Position numbers and translations under genes: made by a program
Part shown: positions 22,401 through 31,001 of the stretch, piece after piece
Position numbering within the stretch: the stretch's first letter is position 1
How the letters are laid out: each line of letters begins with the position of its first letter
Origin: Tieghemostelium lacteum
Lineage: Eukaryota; Evosea; Eumycetozoa; Dictyosteliales; Raperosteliaceae
DNA: 64,000 nt
NCBI GenBank assembly: GCA_001606155.1
Contig: LODT01000001.1
Location: 496,001-560,000 of the forward strand
Direction of reading: 5' to 3'
The notes under the pieces: generated by a model
Databases searched by the model: none
What the model saw: only the letters and a program-made list of their open reading frames with translations
Told to the model about the DNA's origin: nothing

Positions 22401-22664
22401 AGCATATCCACAACAGAAGTTAAAAATGAGGAATATTTAACTAAAACAAATAATATAAATAGTAATAATACAACAATAGCAACTACTAGTACAAAAGATA
22501 TCATATATAGAGGTAAAAAATCAAATATTCTTTTAAATCTAATAGCTTTGGTAATATTTTTAGTAATCATTTTTGGTTTAATGTTATTGGTTGGTAATGT
22601 CACAAAAAGAAATGAATGTTGTAAAAGGTATTCACGTGATTTTTCAATCTTTAGAATATCTTAG
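19467..22664 (+). CDS. kif9: kinesin with central motor domain, coiled coil and C-terminal membrane anchor
   Basis: Single exon, 1065 residues. Residues 1-275 are Ser/Thr/Asn-rich. A kinesin motor follows (about 277-620: IQVICRFRPE, P-loop GQALSGKTYT near 368, switch II region VDLASSEKADG near 523, FGRKGQ at the neck side). A long coiled coil (about 630-980) comes next, then one hydrophobic helix (about 1019-1041, LLNLIALVIFLVIIFGLMLL) and a short basic tail. A central motor plus near-terminal TM segment matches what I recall of Dictyostelium Kif9, which ties microtubules and the centrosome to the nuclear envelope. The switch motifs deviate from consensus: SSRSH is SRRHA and LAGSE is LASSE. 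That may mean altered or weak ATPase activity. The symbol rests on architecture, not on an alignment. Confidence 0.75.
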   Translation: MDKGNSGPGGSSGSDRNTPSSANSTPRLDSQNISTNNNGSSTTKKTPATPLAQDKKRPTSNTPSFIKKPIQVSTPSLTNNSNALSENNAILAQAISNSTSKRNSTGSISNSSSSINSQSSLQSNNAILQQYMQNQTKNNSSLKSSTNGTSNSQTTTTTTTTTHSQSTFQKIQEKDERYSSIKIESLSPTMTSVPSSLTMPFSSTNSPVLQVSTSSLKEPDFSLESTISSNSSITSQHLLGGSSSSLNVNLHRSLSPLPNSILNSSGRRTPLASHDSSNNIQVICRFRPETTAELSLGMSEQQEKSFKFTVNKEDGVIQYLNKQNLQQETFKFNRVYTQDTSQEQIYKEHCPSLVDNLLSGYNVSVICYGQALSGKTYTCQGYNYSNRTKKFSSIGEEYFQNGNEFVDKYWGLTPRIVRDLFERIESMKDKYKFAIKVSYLLINNRDKLHDLQKPDLASVNDMVDISSTSVYSFHDVLTIFSVADRNLAKSDIASNSRRHAIFIVNMTKEDIDGLEPTLNSTLYMVDLASSEKADGLTQPEIKQASSIGSSLFFLGGVINDIITGAQHIRYRECVLTRVLSDSFGGNSKTLLVITCSGSQNESVVKDNLSVLEFGRKGQMVKNKPLANIEKSKQQLESENQKMEKLINSVGTIHGFTGEALTQYINHLMDEQKLNQDEKNQLSKTVVELQKEIDVIANDLEKSKQAKTKYEKLYEKENQDLEIYYQSKIEDLEKNMESLNGQIQDQNKYIDQAKKLESEKDNQSNLLLKANSQIQKWENDYTKVTETITHLESEKVTLRTQLEEKQKLLNQLEVERKASKDSSQLFINEKINSLELQVQQSSNELTSLHEQLETSQNRIHELDQQLIKSKAEYSSVQNDYSNIQNQFQDYRIKYSSEKSLKKKKKNQELKEKVTLLQQQMSSTNVDILNQQLKSHIDSETKLKTDIQTLQQNYQKHIQTLESTIQKQTQQLISNNTNSTSISTTEVKNEEYLTKTNNINSNNTTIATTSTKDIIYRGKKSNILLNLIALVIFLVIIFGLMLLVGNVTKRNECCKRYSRDFSIFRIS

Positions 22665-22731
22665 TATGTTTTAACAAAATAAATTATATAATTCATTTAA
22701 GGAGATTTAATAAATTAATAATAATTATTTA

Positions 22732-24267
22732 TTAAATTTCATTATAAATATAAACTACAACACCTCTAATACCTTCTAAAAATGATTTCCAATTATGTAC
22801 AATACGATCCTTGTGTCGAAGGGAATGAAGTCCAAGACTCTCTGGTACAAATACATCTCTGAGTAAAATGAAAAATGTATCTGTTTCATTGATTAGTAAA
22901 TCAATTCTCTTCAATGGATCAATAATCTTTTCTGCAATATCTTCAAAGAGATTTCTAAATTCTTTACTATCTGAGAGACTTGAACCTATAGATAGAATAC
23001 CCTTTAATATTGGTTTGAATTTAGACTCTAGATTTTTTAGTTTCTCACCCACTAATGAGGATGCTAGTAATATAGTACTGTTTGCTGCTGAATTTTGTAT
23101 ACTATTTGGATTACTGAAACCTGTGGCTGAAGATGGTGTTAGTTGACCTCCTGTATTAAGACCAACAGGTGTAGGTGCTTGGGATGGTGTTGAAGATGAA
23201 ATTTTAGGAGATGAAGTAAGGGTTTGGTATCTAGCTTTAATGAGTTTCCAATATTTTTCGGGTATATCCTTTTGACTGGTTAAATAGGTTTTTAGATCTC
23301 TAACATCCTCTTTTAGTTTGATATCCAATTCCATGGTATAGGATCTCAAAGGATCCCCCCAATGGCTCATTACAATTTCTGATAGTCTAATTAACCCAAA
23401 TGTCTTTAAAGGCTGCACTCTCTTTTTAGAGAGATCTATTCTATGAAAACATAAGAATAAAATTCTTACATATTTTCTAGACAGGTCTCTGTTGAGTGAG
23501 AATTCATTCATAATGATATCTAATGCACTAGTTTTCAAATCTGAAAATACCAATCTTGAGATTCTTTTGAGATTATCAAATTGTCTTTCACAAGATGACA
23601 AACGAATTCGAAGTTTTTCAGCAGTGTCATCGAGGTCTCTTCTTTGACCACTAGTTAGTTTTCTGCCAATAAGTTCTCTCATGAAACTCTCGTCAAAATC
23701 ATAGTAACCCTCTATCAGTAGTCTCTTATTGATAATGTCAATCTGAAACATTGAATTCGAAGAGAGAGTTTTAGGGTGCTCTAATGCAGTTTGTAATAGT
23801 GTAAAGTTTCTAAATTGATCTTCAGTCTCTCCTAGCAGCAAATGAATAGGTTCCTTATTTACAATAGAATTACTATTTGCCATGCTACCTGTGCTTACTT
23901 GAGTACTCTGTATATTCTGTATCAGTGAACTGTTTACACCAATTGGTGTATTAACTAGTGAATTTACACTCATGTTACTACTACCAGGTACTAATGGAAT
24001 AGGTGTTGTAACTACACTATTACCTGTATTGATTATCATATTACTATTATTTAAACTATGTACATTACTGCTAAGATCCTTTGAGTAAGCAGTTTCTTTT
24101 TCTATATTGTTGTTTTATTAATTAGTATAATTTCGATGATATACCTAGAATTATGTTTTAAATTTAAATATACCTGAATATCCATCTAACCAAGACCTAT
24201 AAATTACTTTATTAACAGGAATCGGTTCACTAACAAACACATCAAATAATATCTTTGTCTTTTCCAT
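22732..24267 (-). CDS. fibp: FIBP (acidic FGF intracellular-binding protein) homologue
   Basis: Model on the minus strand: exon 1 24267-24174, intron 24173-24102 (72 bp), exon 2 24101-22732, giving 487 residues. Exon 1 encodes ILFDVFVSEPIPVNKVIYRS then WLDGYS, matching the human FIBP N-terminus (LDIFVGN to LWLDGYS). Exon 2 has the conserved central block: LLIEGYYDFDESFMRELIGR, KLTSGQRRDLDD, CERQFDNLKRI. Two low-complexity Ser/Asn/Thr/Pro inserts interrupt the domain. FIBP binds internalised acidic FGF in animals and supports cell division; amoebae lack FGF, so the ancestral role must be different. The ATG 24039 inside exon 2 would miss the conserved N-terminus. Confidence 0.85.
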
Positions 24268-24500
24268 GTATCAATTTTAAATTGAAAATAAATTTCTAAA
24301 AAATTAAATTTCTCTCTTATACACAAAAAAGAATTTAGAAATGTGTTATTTTTTTATTAATTTACTCCAATAGAGTTGGTTAATATTGATATAACATTAA
24401 AGTTCTAAATATTTCCGATATTCTATTGTTTGATATTATTAATTTTTTTTTTTTTTTTTTTTGACATTTGTATCCCAAATGACAAAGTAGCAATTAGAAG

Positions 24501-25676
24501 ATGCAATCCAAATGTTTTAAATGTATAGACAGATCAAATTGGATACCAGATGAACTATCTATAAATTGTATGCTATGTAAAAAAGAATTTTCAGTACTAT
24601 TTAGAAGACATCATTGTCGTCTATGTGGTACCATTGCATGTGGAAATTGCTCTGATCATAAACTACCAACTAATAATCAGAGAATGGTTAGGGTTTGTAA
24701 TAGATGTTTTGCAAATGTTGTAAAATCATCTATTAAACAAGAAAATGATCCTAACCATCAGGATACTAAAATATCACCTACTTTACCTACAACTGTTTCT
24801 ATGGGTATAAAATCAACATTGAAATCGGCTAATAATACACCTACAAACTCTCCATCTACTTCTACTCCTTCATCATACACCAACTCAACCATGAAATGGA
24901 AGAAATCAGTACTTTACAACAAGTCAGATTTCTCAAATATTAGATCACTTTTTGGAATGAAATGGAATAGAGGAAGAGTATTGACTGAAGATGAACTGTT
25001 TCAGATGGTTAAAGATGATATTAAAGCTTTTGAAATTGAATATAATCAACTAAGAGACTCTGCATTAGATCATCTTAAACAGAGAGATGAGTGCTATAAG
25101 AAATCTATAGATGTACAAAAGATCAATGAAATACTTTCAAAAGAATTATTAGATAAAGGTAAACATCACCACAATCAAATGGATGAATGTAATTGGAAAG
25201 CTGCAAGAATGATATTCTCTCTGAGGAACCCTCAATTACTCATTGAGGATAACTCAGATTCCAGTGACTCTAGTGACACTGAAGACGAAGATGAACCATA
25301 TCAACAACACCTTAATACAGATGACATAATTATTAAAAAAACCACACAAGAACTACAAGAACAAGAACAAGATCAAGACCAAGTTTTAATCATTGATCTC
25401 TATGGACTACTGCCCAATGAATCATTTATAATCTTCAAAGAGAGGATACAATCACTGCTTGTTAATCTTTCTTGCAACTCCATAAAGAAACTGAATATTA
25501 TCAATATAGGTGAATCTGTAAACACTATAAAAGATGATCAATCTAGAGAATCATTAGCAAAACAATTTGTCAACCAACTGCAAAGTGATAATGACTTGAA
25601 ATCAGTTTTATGTAATATAACACAATCAACAGACAATCTAATAGTTTTAATGGACTTGAATAATAAAATATTATAA
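24501..25676 (+). CDS. FYVE zinc finger - DUF1771 - Smr-like protein
   Basis: Single exon, 391 residues. The N-terminus (about 14-78) is a FYVE finger: W-x2-D, CMLCKKEFSVLFRRHHCRLC and GNCSDHK, with the R(R/K)HHCR phosphatidylinositol-3-phosphate motif intact. Residues about 180-245 match the DUF1771 helix pair that precedes Smr domains (YNQLRDSALDHLKQRDECYK, then LLDKGKHHHNQMDECNWKAA). The C-terminus (about 295-391) begins LIIDLYGLLPNESFIIFKER and looks like an Smr domain in which the usual D-x-H-G has become DLYG. FYVE should place it on endosomes. Smr domains are nucleic-acid-binding or nuclease modules; with the His replaced, nuclease activity is doubtful. The linkers are Thr/Ser-rich and acidic. 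Confidence 0.8.
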   Translation: MQSKCFKCIDRSNWIPDELSINCMLCKKEFSVLFRRHHCRLCGTIACGNCSDHKLPTNNQRMVRVCNRCFANVVKSSIKQENDPNHQDTKISPTLPTTVSMGIKSTLKSANNTPTNSPSTSTPSSYTNSTMKWKKSVLYNKSDFSNIRSLFGMKWNRGRVLTEDELFQMVKDDIKAFEIEYNQLRDSALDHLKQRDECYKKSIDVQKINEILSKELLDKGKHHHNQMDECNWKAARMIFSLRNPQLLIEDNSDSSDSSDTEDEDEPYQQHLNTDDIIIKKTTQELQEQEQDQDQVLIIDLYGLLPNESFIIFKERIQSLLVNLSCNSIKKLNIINIGESVNTIKDDQSRESLAKQFVNQLQSDNDLKSVLCNITQSTDNLIVLMDLNNKIL

Positions 25677-25711
25677 TTTTATATGTATATATATAATTGT
25701 AGAAAGCTACA

Positions 25712-26427
25712 TCAATTTGTTATCATCATTTCTTGCTGTTTTTTAATATTCCTTATTCTCTTGTTAATCTCGTATTTGTCTTTTCTCCCTTGTTTTACAA
25801 CTTCTTTATCTTTTTCTAATTGTGTTGAAGATGCTTTCAAAAAGAATAACCAAACCTCAACACCAACACCAAAAGCACCACAAACTAAACCAAATGCTAA
25901 ACCTAATAACTGAGAACCATACATTTTTCCACCCAAATAAATACCACCAGCAACCAAAGTTGCAAATGTTGCTAACATATTAAATACAATAGATGCTTGT
26001 GACCCATACGATGTCAATTCCATTTGATCCTTAATTTTACTTGTATTTACATTGGATACCATCTTGGAATATTCATTCTCTGCATGTAATTTTAATAGAT
26101 ATTGTTTTTTAGCTTCTTTTTCTACATTCTATATTTGAATACATTACAGGAGGTTAGTGAATTTGGAAGGAAAATAGAAGATGGACTGTGCTTATCACAT
26201 ACAATAGGTTCAACAGGTTTAGGTGGTATGTATATTAAAGAACCTTTAATGATATCTTGTAGGTATATATTATCATTGTGTAACTCATTTGATATCTCTT
26301 TAAGTACTGAATAAGGAATCGAAGGTTGACTTAGATAACTTTTATATTTATCTAGTTGTTTTTTATTTACTAATAAATCTATATATTTTCTTATGTTATC
26401 TGTCAATGTGAAATTTAAGTTTGTCAT
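25712..26427 (-). CDS. vma12: VMA12/TMEM199 V-ATPase assembly factor, two exons
   Basis: Model on the minus strand: exon 1 26427-26203, intron 26202-26129 (GTATGT...TATAG, 74 bp), exon 2 26128-25712, giving 213 residues, near the 208 of human TMEM199. Exon 1 has the Vma12 segment ISNELHNDNIYLQDIIKGSL then IYIPPKP. Exon 2 continues with KKQYLLKLHAENEYSKMVSN, the usual EY-x2-M motif, and two transmembrane helices (IVFNMLATFATLVAGGIYLG and LLGLAFGLVCGAFGVGVEVW). Vma12 sits in the ER and helps assemble the V0 sector. The C-terminus is highly charged. Reading past the donor in exon 1 gives a false extension to 26122. Confidence 0.82.
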
Positions 26428-26966
26428 TTTGAGTCTTCAACAATCTAATTTAATTTTTAAAGTGTATATTGTCGGTCGATATTTTTATTTTTCAAAATTA
26501 AAAAAAAACACTGGTAAAAGTCTGGGATGACTAATTTTCAAAAGATAACCCAGGTCGAGAAATAATACAATTGGTGAATATTTCTTTACAATTTGAATTG
26601 ATTGGATCTACAGTTGAACGGACATGTCAATTCATAAAAATCATGATATTAATGTGGGAATGGTTTCTTTTGTTTTCAAAAATGGAACCAACAGAAATAC
26701 CATTAATATAAATAAATTATCTACCGCACAGGTACAAAAAAAAAAAACTAAAGAAAAATATTATTAAATTTCCCAATTTTTAATACCATCTTGAGATAGA
26801 TATTTTTAATGTTAATTGATTAGAGGGCCTAAAATTTTCAGATAGATATTTAAAAAAAGGTCGAAATTTGTAAACAACTGCAACACCATGACAGTTTTTT
26901 ATTTAAAATTTCTTTTTCCTCATTATTGTTAATATTATTTTCCAAATCTAAATATATAAATATAAA
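26428..26966. other. divergent intergenic spacer
   Basis: A 539-bp AT-rich spacer between two divergent genes (VMA12 on the minus strand, the secreted Cys-rich protein on the plus strand). I see no coding frame or RNA gene in it. The last 80 bases are T-rich and end in a TATAAATATAAA leader before the ATG at 26967, as expected for a promoter. Confidence 0.6.
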
Positions 26967-27611
26967 ATGAATAAATTATTATTAGTTGCAGCTATTTTAT
27001 TATTGGTCAGTGTTGCTTCTGCCAATAAAAAGACTTGTACTTGTACATTCCACGATGGCACCTCAGCTACAGTTCCAGCATTAAACAGTGACAATTGTGA
27101 AACCCGTTGTCAAATTTTAGCAGGTCAACAAGTTGTCACTTGTGACGTTCAATCATGTACCTGTGCATGTCCACACAAAGTATACCAATGTAACGCCGGT
27201 CCAATCCACTCTGCTGGTACCTCACACGGTCCAGCTGGTCCATCATCATCAGGTCCAGGTTCATCATCAGGTCCAGGTTCATCATCCTCAACTGCTAGTG
27301 GTTGCCAATCTGGCACTGGAGGTATGTTATTTTATACAAAAAAAAAAAACATGTAAAAACAAATTTGTTTAACACATGTGTAATGTTTGAATATTTATAT
27401 TAACGAATTCTATAAATTTGAAAATTTAGCTGGTTGTACTGCTTCTTCATCTGCTTCATCTTCAGCTTCTGCTGGTTCAGGTTCAGGTTCAGGATCAGGA
27501 TCAGGTTCAGGTTCAGGTTTATTATCCGAAGTCTTCAAAGAAAAAGCTTTAGGTTGTGCTGGTACTCACTGCCCATGTACTAAAGAATCAATTTCTTCAG
27601 TATTTGCTTAA
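26967..27611 (+). CDS. secreted Cys-rich protein with Gly-Ser linker, two exons
   Basis: Model: exon 1 26967-27321, intron 27322-27429 (108 bp), exon 2 27430-27611, giving 178 residues. A clear signal peptide (MNKLLLVAAILLLVSVASA) precedes a compact Cys-rich segment (KTCTCTFHDGTSA, DNCETRC, VTCDVQSCTCACPH, VYQCN) with about ten cysteines. Then comes a Ser/Gly/Pro linker with GPGSSSGPGSS repeats and, in exon 2, a pure Gly-Ser repeat followed by LGCAGTHCPCTKES. It is likely an extracellular matrix, slime-sheath or spore-coat type protein. I do not recognise the Cys pattern as a named domain. Base composition is more GC-rich and codon-biased (GGT, TCA, CCA) than its neighbours, suggesting high expression. 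Confidence 0.72.
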
Positions 27612-27882
27612 ATTAAAGATAAACACTAATATAAAGGAATGATTAATCGACACAAATAAACAATCATTTCATTATTATACCTTGTAACAAAATACACAAG
27701 TTTTTGTAAAAGCAGAGTTGACTGAGATCTCTCATACTTTAAAATTTCATGTTTGTTAAGAATTTGAGTAAATTTCATTCATGGTGATCGCCTAATTACA
27801 CTATGAAAGTTTTTTTTTTTTTTCACACATTTTTTAGATTCTGACAAGAGTGAAATCACTAATTGGTCAAAAGATTTAAATT

Positions 27883-28344
27883 ATGACTCTAGAAAAGAAA
27901 TCACATCCAACTATGAAACCAGATGGTAGCAGAGGTATGAGAAATGATATTTCAATAATAGATTGATTAAATTTGAAATGTAAAGAAGGTGTATTAATAT
28001 AAATATATATGATTAATGATTGTGTTGGGTTGGATCAATGATTAGTAATGATATCAACTCAAAAGGAATTAGATGATAATAATGTACCATTAAACTTTAG
28101 AGATTTTTGCAGTCATCTTCTTATAGATTTAAATAATTGTAGAGTTAAAAACTACTATTTACCATGGAGATGTAGTGAAGAAAGACACGCCTATGAACAA
28201 TGCCAATATGACGAATATATAATACGTATGGGTCAAAAAGAACAATTAGTAGCCGATCAAAAAAGACAGGAACAGGAAAAGAATAATAAGAATAAAGAGG
28301 AAATTAATACAGATGAACCATATGATTCTCGTAAACTCTCGTAA
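27883..28344 (+). CDS. ndufb7: NDUFB7, complex I subunit with twin CX9C
   Basis: Model: exon 1 27883-27934, intron 27935-28045 (111 bp), exon 2 28046-28344, giving 116 residues. The core NVPLNFRDFCSHLLIDLNNC followed by CSEERHAYEQC shows two C-x9-C motifs, the CHCH fold of NDUFB7 (B18), with the NDUFB7-type FRDFC and ERH words. NDUFB7 is an accessory subunit on the intermembrane-space side of mitochondrial complex I and is imported by the Mia40 relay. The C-terminus is a charged Glu/Lys/Asn helix. Exon 1 supplies MTLEKKSHPTMKPDGSR; the ATG at 28048 inside exon 2 would also give a complete domain, so the start is not certain. Confidence 0.85.
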
Positions 28345-28815
28345 ATCATTTGGCTCAATGTCATGACAGCAAATAATATAGATATAGTTTCAGTAATATA
28401 GTATAAATAAACCAAAAAACACACTCACACTCTCCAATCACAGTCTCATAAATCATAAAAATGTGTATTACAAAAAAAATACACATTTCAAATCCATCAT
28501 CAAGACCTATAATCAAATATTTATAATACATAAAAAAAGAGTATTGAAAAAAGTAATGTTATGAATATAAGTGGAAGAGAGGGGTTTATTTCGTTTATAC
28601 CAATTTAAGGAAAAAGGAGAAATGTATAGATCGGTTCTATTCTATTCCAGGAGGGGAGGTATGATATCGGATGTTGTTATAAATAGAGAATGTGAATTGG
28701 GGTTTTCATTTGAAAGTGACTTATTCAAATGTTACTATAGTACTACAAATAAAGGTAATGTAAGGAAGGATAATGAATTTCTGGATAATGTTTAAAATAT
28801 GGTGTAGACTGATAA
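28345..28815. other. convergent spacer with a small perfect hairpin
   Basis: A 471-bp spacer between convergent genes. At 28459-28468 and 28479-28488 the words AAATGTGTAT and ATACACATTT form a perfect 10-bp inverted repeat around a 10-base A-rich loop, 115 bases after the NDUFB7 stop; it could mark a 3' end. A 75-codon frame at 28571-28795 has only a GTG start and no family resemblance, so I do not call it a gene. Confidence 0.4.
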
Positions 28816-29320
28816 TTAAATGGCTACACAATAGACAAGTGTTTCGATTTGTACTAGACTATGACATAGTTCGTTCATTAGTTGTGGATTACTTTCAATA
28901 AATTCTTGAGTGACGTTATTTCTGAGAGTTATCATTTCTTTTTGAACAAATGTAAAGAGATTGTTTCTCAGACCCAAGATCTTTTTAGTTGTGTATGATG
29001 TATCTTTAACTTCTTGATTTAATCTCAAATTCCATTCTCTAGTATCTTCGGTATCTTGACTCAGAAACTATCAGGATACAAATACAAATTTAGAATTAAT
29101 AATCTATTCATATAATTAAAATTTTTTTTTCAAATAAAAATCTAAAGTTGATATTAACAATATTTGTTTTAAAACTTACTTTTAAATATTCATATAAAAC
29201 TGGTTCTTCATATTTACAAGTTTTGATTAGTTTTTTAATTTCATTGTTTGCATATTGTTGCTTGTTTCTAATATTCTCTGAAATCTGGTAAATAATCATA
29301 TCTATTGGCATTTTTCCCAT
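28816..29320 (-). CDS. small helical protein, unrecognised, two exons
   Basis: Model on the minus strand: exon 1 29320-29180, intron 29179-29068 (112 bp, GTAAGT donor), exon 2 29067-28816, giving 130 residues. It is almost entirely charged alpha-helix (NIRNKQQYANNEIKKLIKTC; LRLNQEVKDTSYTTKKILGL; FVQKEMITLRNNVTQEFIES) with no signal peptide or membrane segment. This is the size and style of small subunits of tethering, BLOC-type or cytoskeletal complexes, but I cannot assign a family. Support for being a gene comes from the strong splice sites and in-phase junction, and the lack of low-complexity sequence. Nucleotides 29451-29530, upstream of its start, hold C-rich and G-rich elements. Confidence 0.6.
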
Positions 29321-31001
29321 TTTTTTTAAAATTTTTTTATCTGTGGATTTACACGTTGTTGTATTTATTTGTTATAAGTATCTAATGTTATAAAAAAAAA
29401 GAAAAAGAAATTTAAAACATTTTAAAACAAAAAACTTGACAAGATATTTACGCACCCCCAACCCACACATCCAAACAATATAAAAAAAAAAACGTAGATG
29501 TTTGTGTGTGGGGGTGAGAGTGTGTGTGTTTAGGTAATCTGTACAACAAAGATTTCCAAATTTATTTGTTTTTGATATTTTCATTGGGATTGAAATTTCC
29601 AATAGAACATAGAATCTATAGGTTGATCGGTTTCAAGAGTGTTAAGTTAAACAGACTCACCACACTACCGCTCACCCCTATTCCTTCTCTTGGTACTCTA
29701 TTGCATTCTAATAGAGTGTGTATTTTTATAATGAAATTTTAAAATAGTGCTTATAGTGGGGAAAGAAGATAAAAATTTGATGGGTGAGGTGGTGTCTTGA
29801 AAAATTCAACAAACAACTGCCAACAAAGTCCTTTTCACTTTTAAAAGATCACAGAAATCTATCTTTTAATGGGGTTATAAACACACCTTAACTATCTTTT
29901 TTTTTTTTTTACCCCATGCTACTTACAGATTTCTAAAAGTCTTTGTGAAGTCCCACATGCCAACCACATTTAAACACTTTTTTATTTAAATTCACAATAT
30001 TTTGCAAACCCACAAATAATATAAAAAACCATTAATTATAAAATCATATTTTACATTTCAGGAGGATTTCAATTGAAATTCAATCTACCTGAGTATCTTC
30101 AAATAGTCAATTTCAAATTAAACAAATTTGTTAAAGAACTCAATTGTTTTTGGTGATCTTTGCTTGTTTCATGATTACCTTTTATTTCCTGAATTATTTT
30201 TCTAATAATGTGGTTAGGGGTGATTATATTAGTTTCAAACCTGATTTAATTAATCAAAAACATTTTTTGCAAACACATTCAAACGTGATTTGTGTTTCTA
30301 TATTAGATCATATTCAATAAAAATGGTGTCATTAAATTTAATTTTAGATATTTTAATTGATTAATTGGATTAATTTATTAAAGTTTAGATTTTCATTGTA
30401 CAGTCTAATAAAAGATATACTTTTATTAAAATAATTTTAGAAATGATTTAAGCTAGAAAAGCTTATTTCATAAATTTATACATGTAGGGTCTTCAAACTA
30501 TACAATGGCACATTGTTTTATTTAGAAATGATATTGAAGCTTTTGTTAAAGTATCTACTTAGGGGTTATTTTTTTAGTATCAATGTAACTTTTTATAAAT
30601 CTCTTAATTATATTTCTTTCAATTTGCTATTATAGTATTGAAGCTAGATTTCATTTTTAAGGTATTGAATAGTTTTAGTTGGATAACAAATACAAGCAAC
30701 CATTGATTTGTTCAAAAAAAAAAAAAACCCTATAGTTTTTGAATTGGAAAGTTTAATAAATAATTTAATTGATACTAGGATATCCTATATTAACTAATAT
30801 AAATATATAAAATGGTTTTTTTATATTTTTTTCCTACAAAATGTAAACTCATACAAATTTGGAATACAAACATGAACCTAAAAAGAATACTTGGTTTTTT
30901 TTTAATTATTCTATTTAATATTATTTGTTTTGAAATTAGCTTTAATATTTATTTAAGTTTAGCTTTTCTATACATTTAATAATTTATAAACAGAATTTAA
31001 A
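29321..31001. other. longest gene-poor stretch; C/G-rich promoter-like elements near its left end
   Basis: A 1.7-kb AT-rich region. Near the left end, 29451-29476 (cgcaccccca then acccacac) and 29500-29530 (gtttgtgtgtgggggtgaga) are imperfect inverted C-rich and G-rich blocks, resembling dictyostelid G-box elements; they lie 130-210 bp upstream of the minus-strand gene ending at 29320. A weak inverted similarity exists around 29845-29940 (agaaatct words and ggggt/acccc). An open frame at 29524-29742 overlaps these elements and is not credible. From 29950 to 31001 I see only AT-rich DNA, the right end probably serving as promoter of the protease gene. Confidence 0.45.

Noticed and set aside
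28571-28795. 75-codon frame after NDUFB7
   Set aside because: Only a GTG start, no splice support, no family resemblance.
29524-29742. 72-codon frame in the gene-poor region
   Set aside because: It overlaps GT-rich promoter-like sequence and resembles nothing.
29974-30160. Possible DUSE-like word (acccacaa) followed by a small RNA
   Set aside because: No stem, no snoRNA boxes in the right arrangement and no conserved class I motif downstream.
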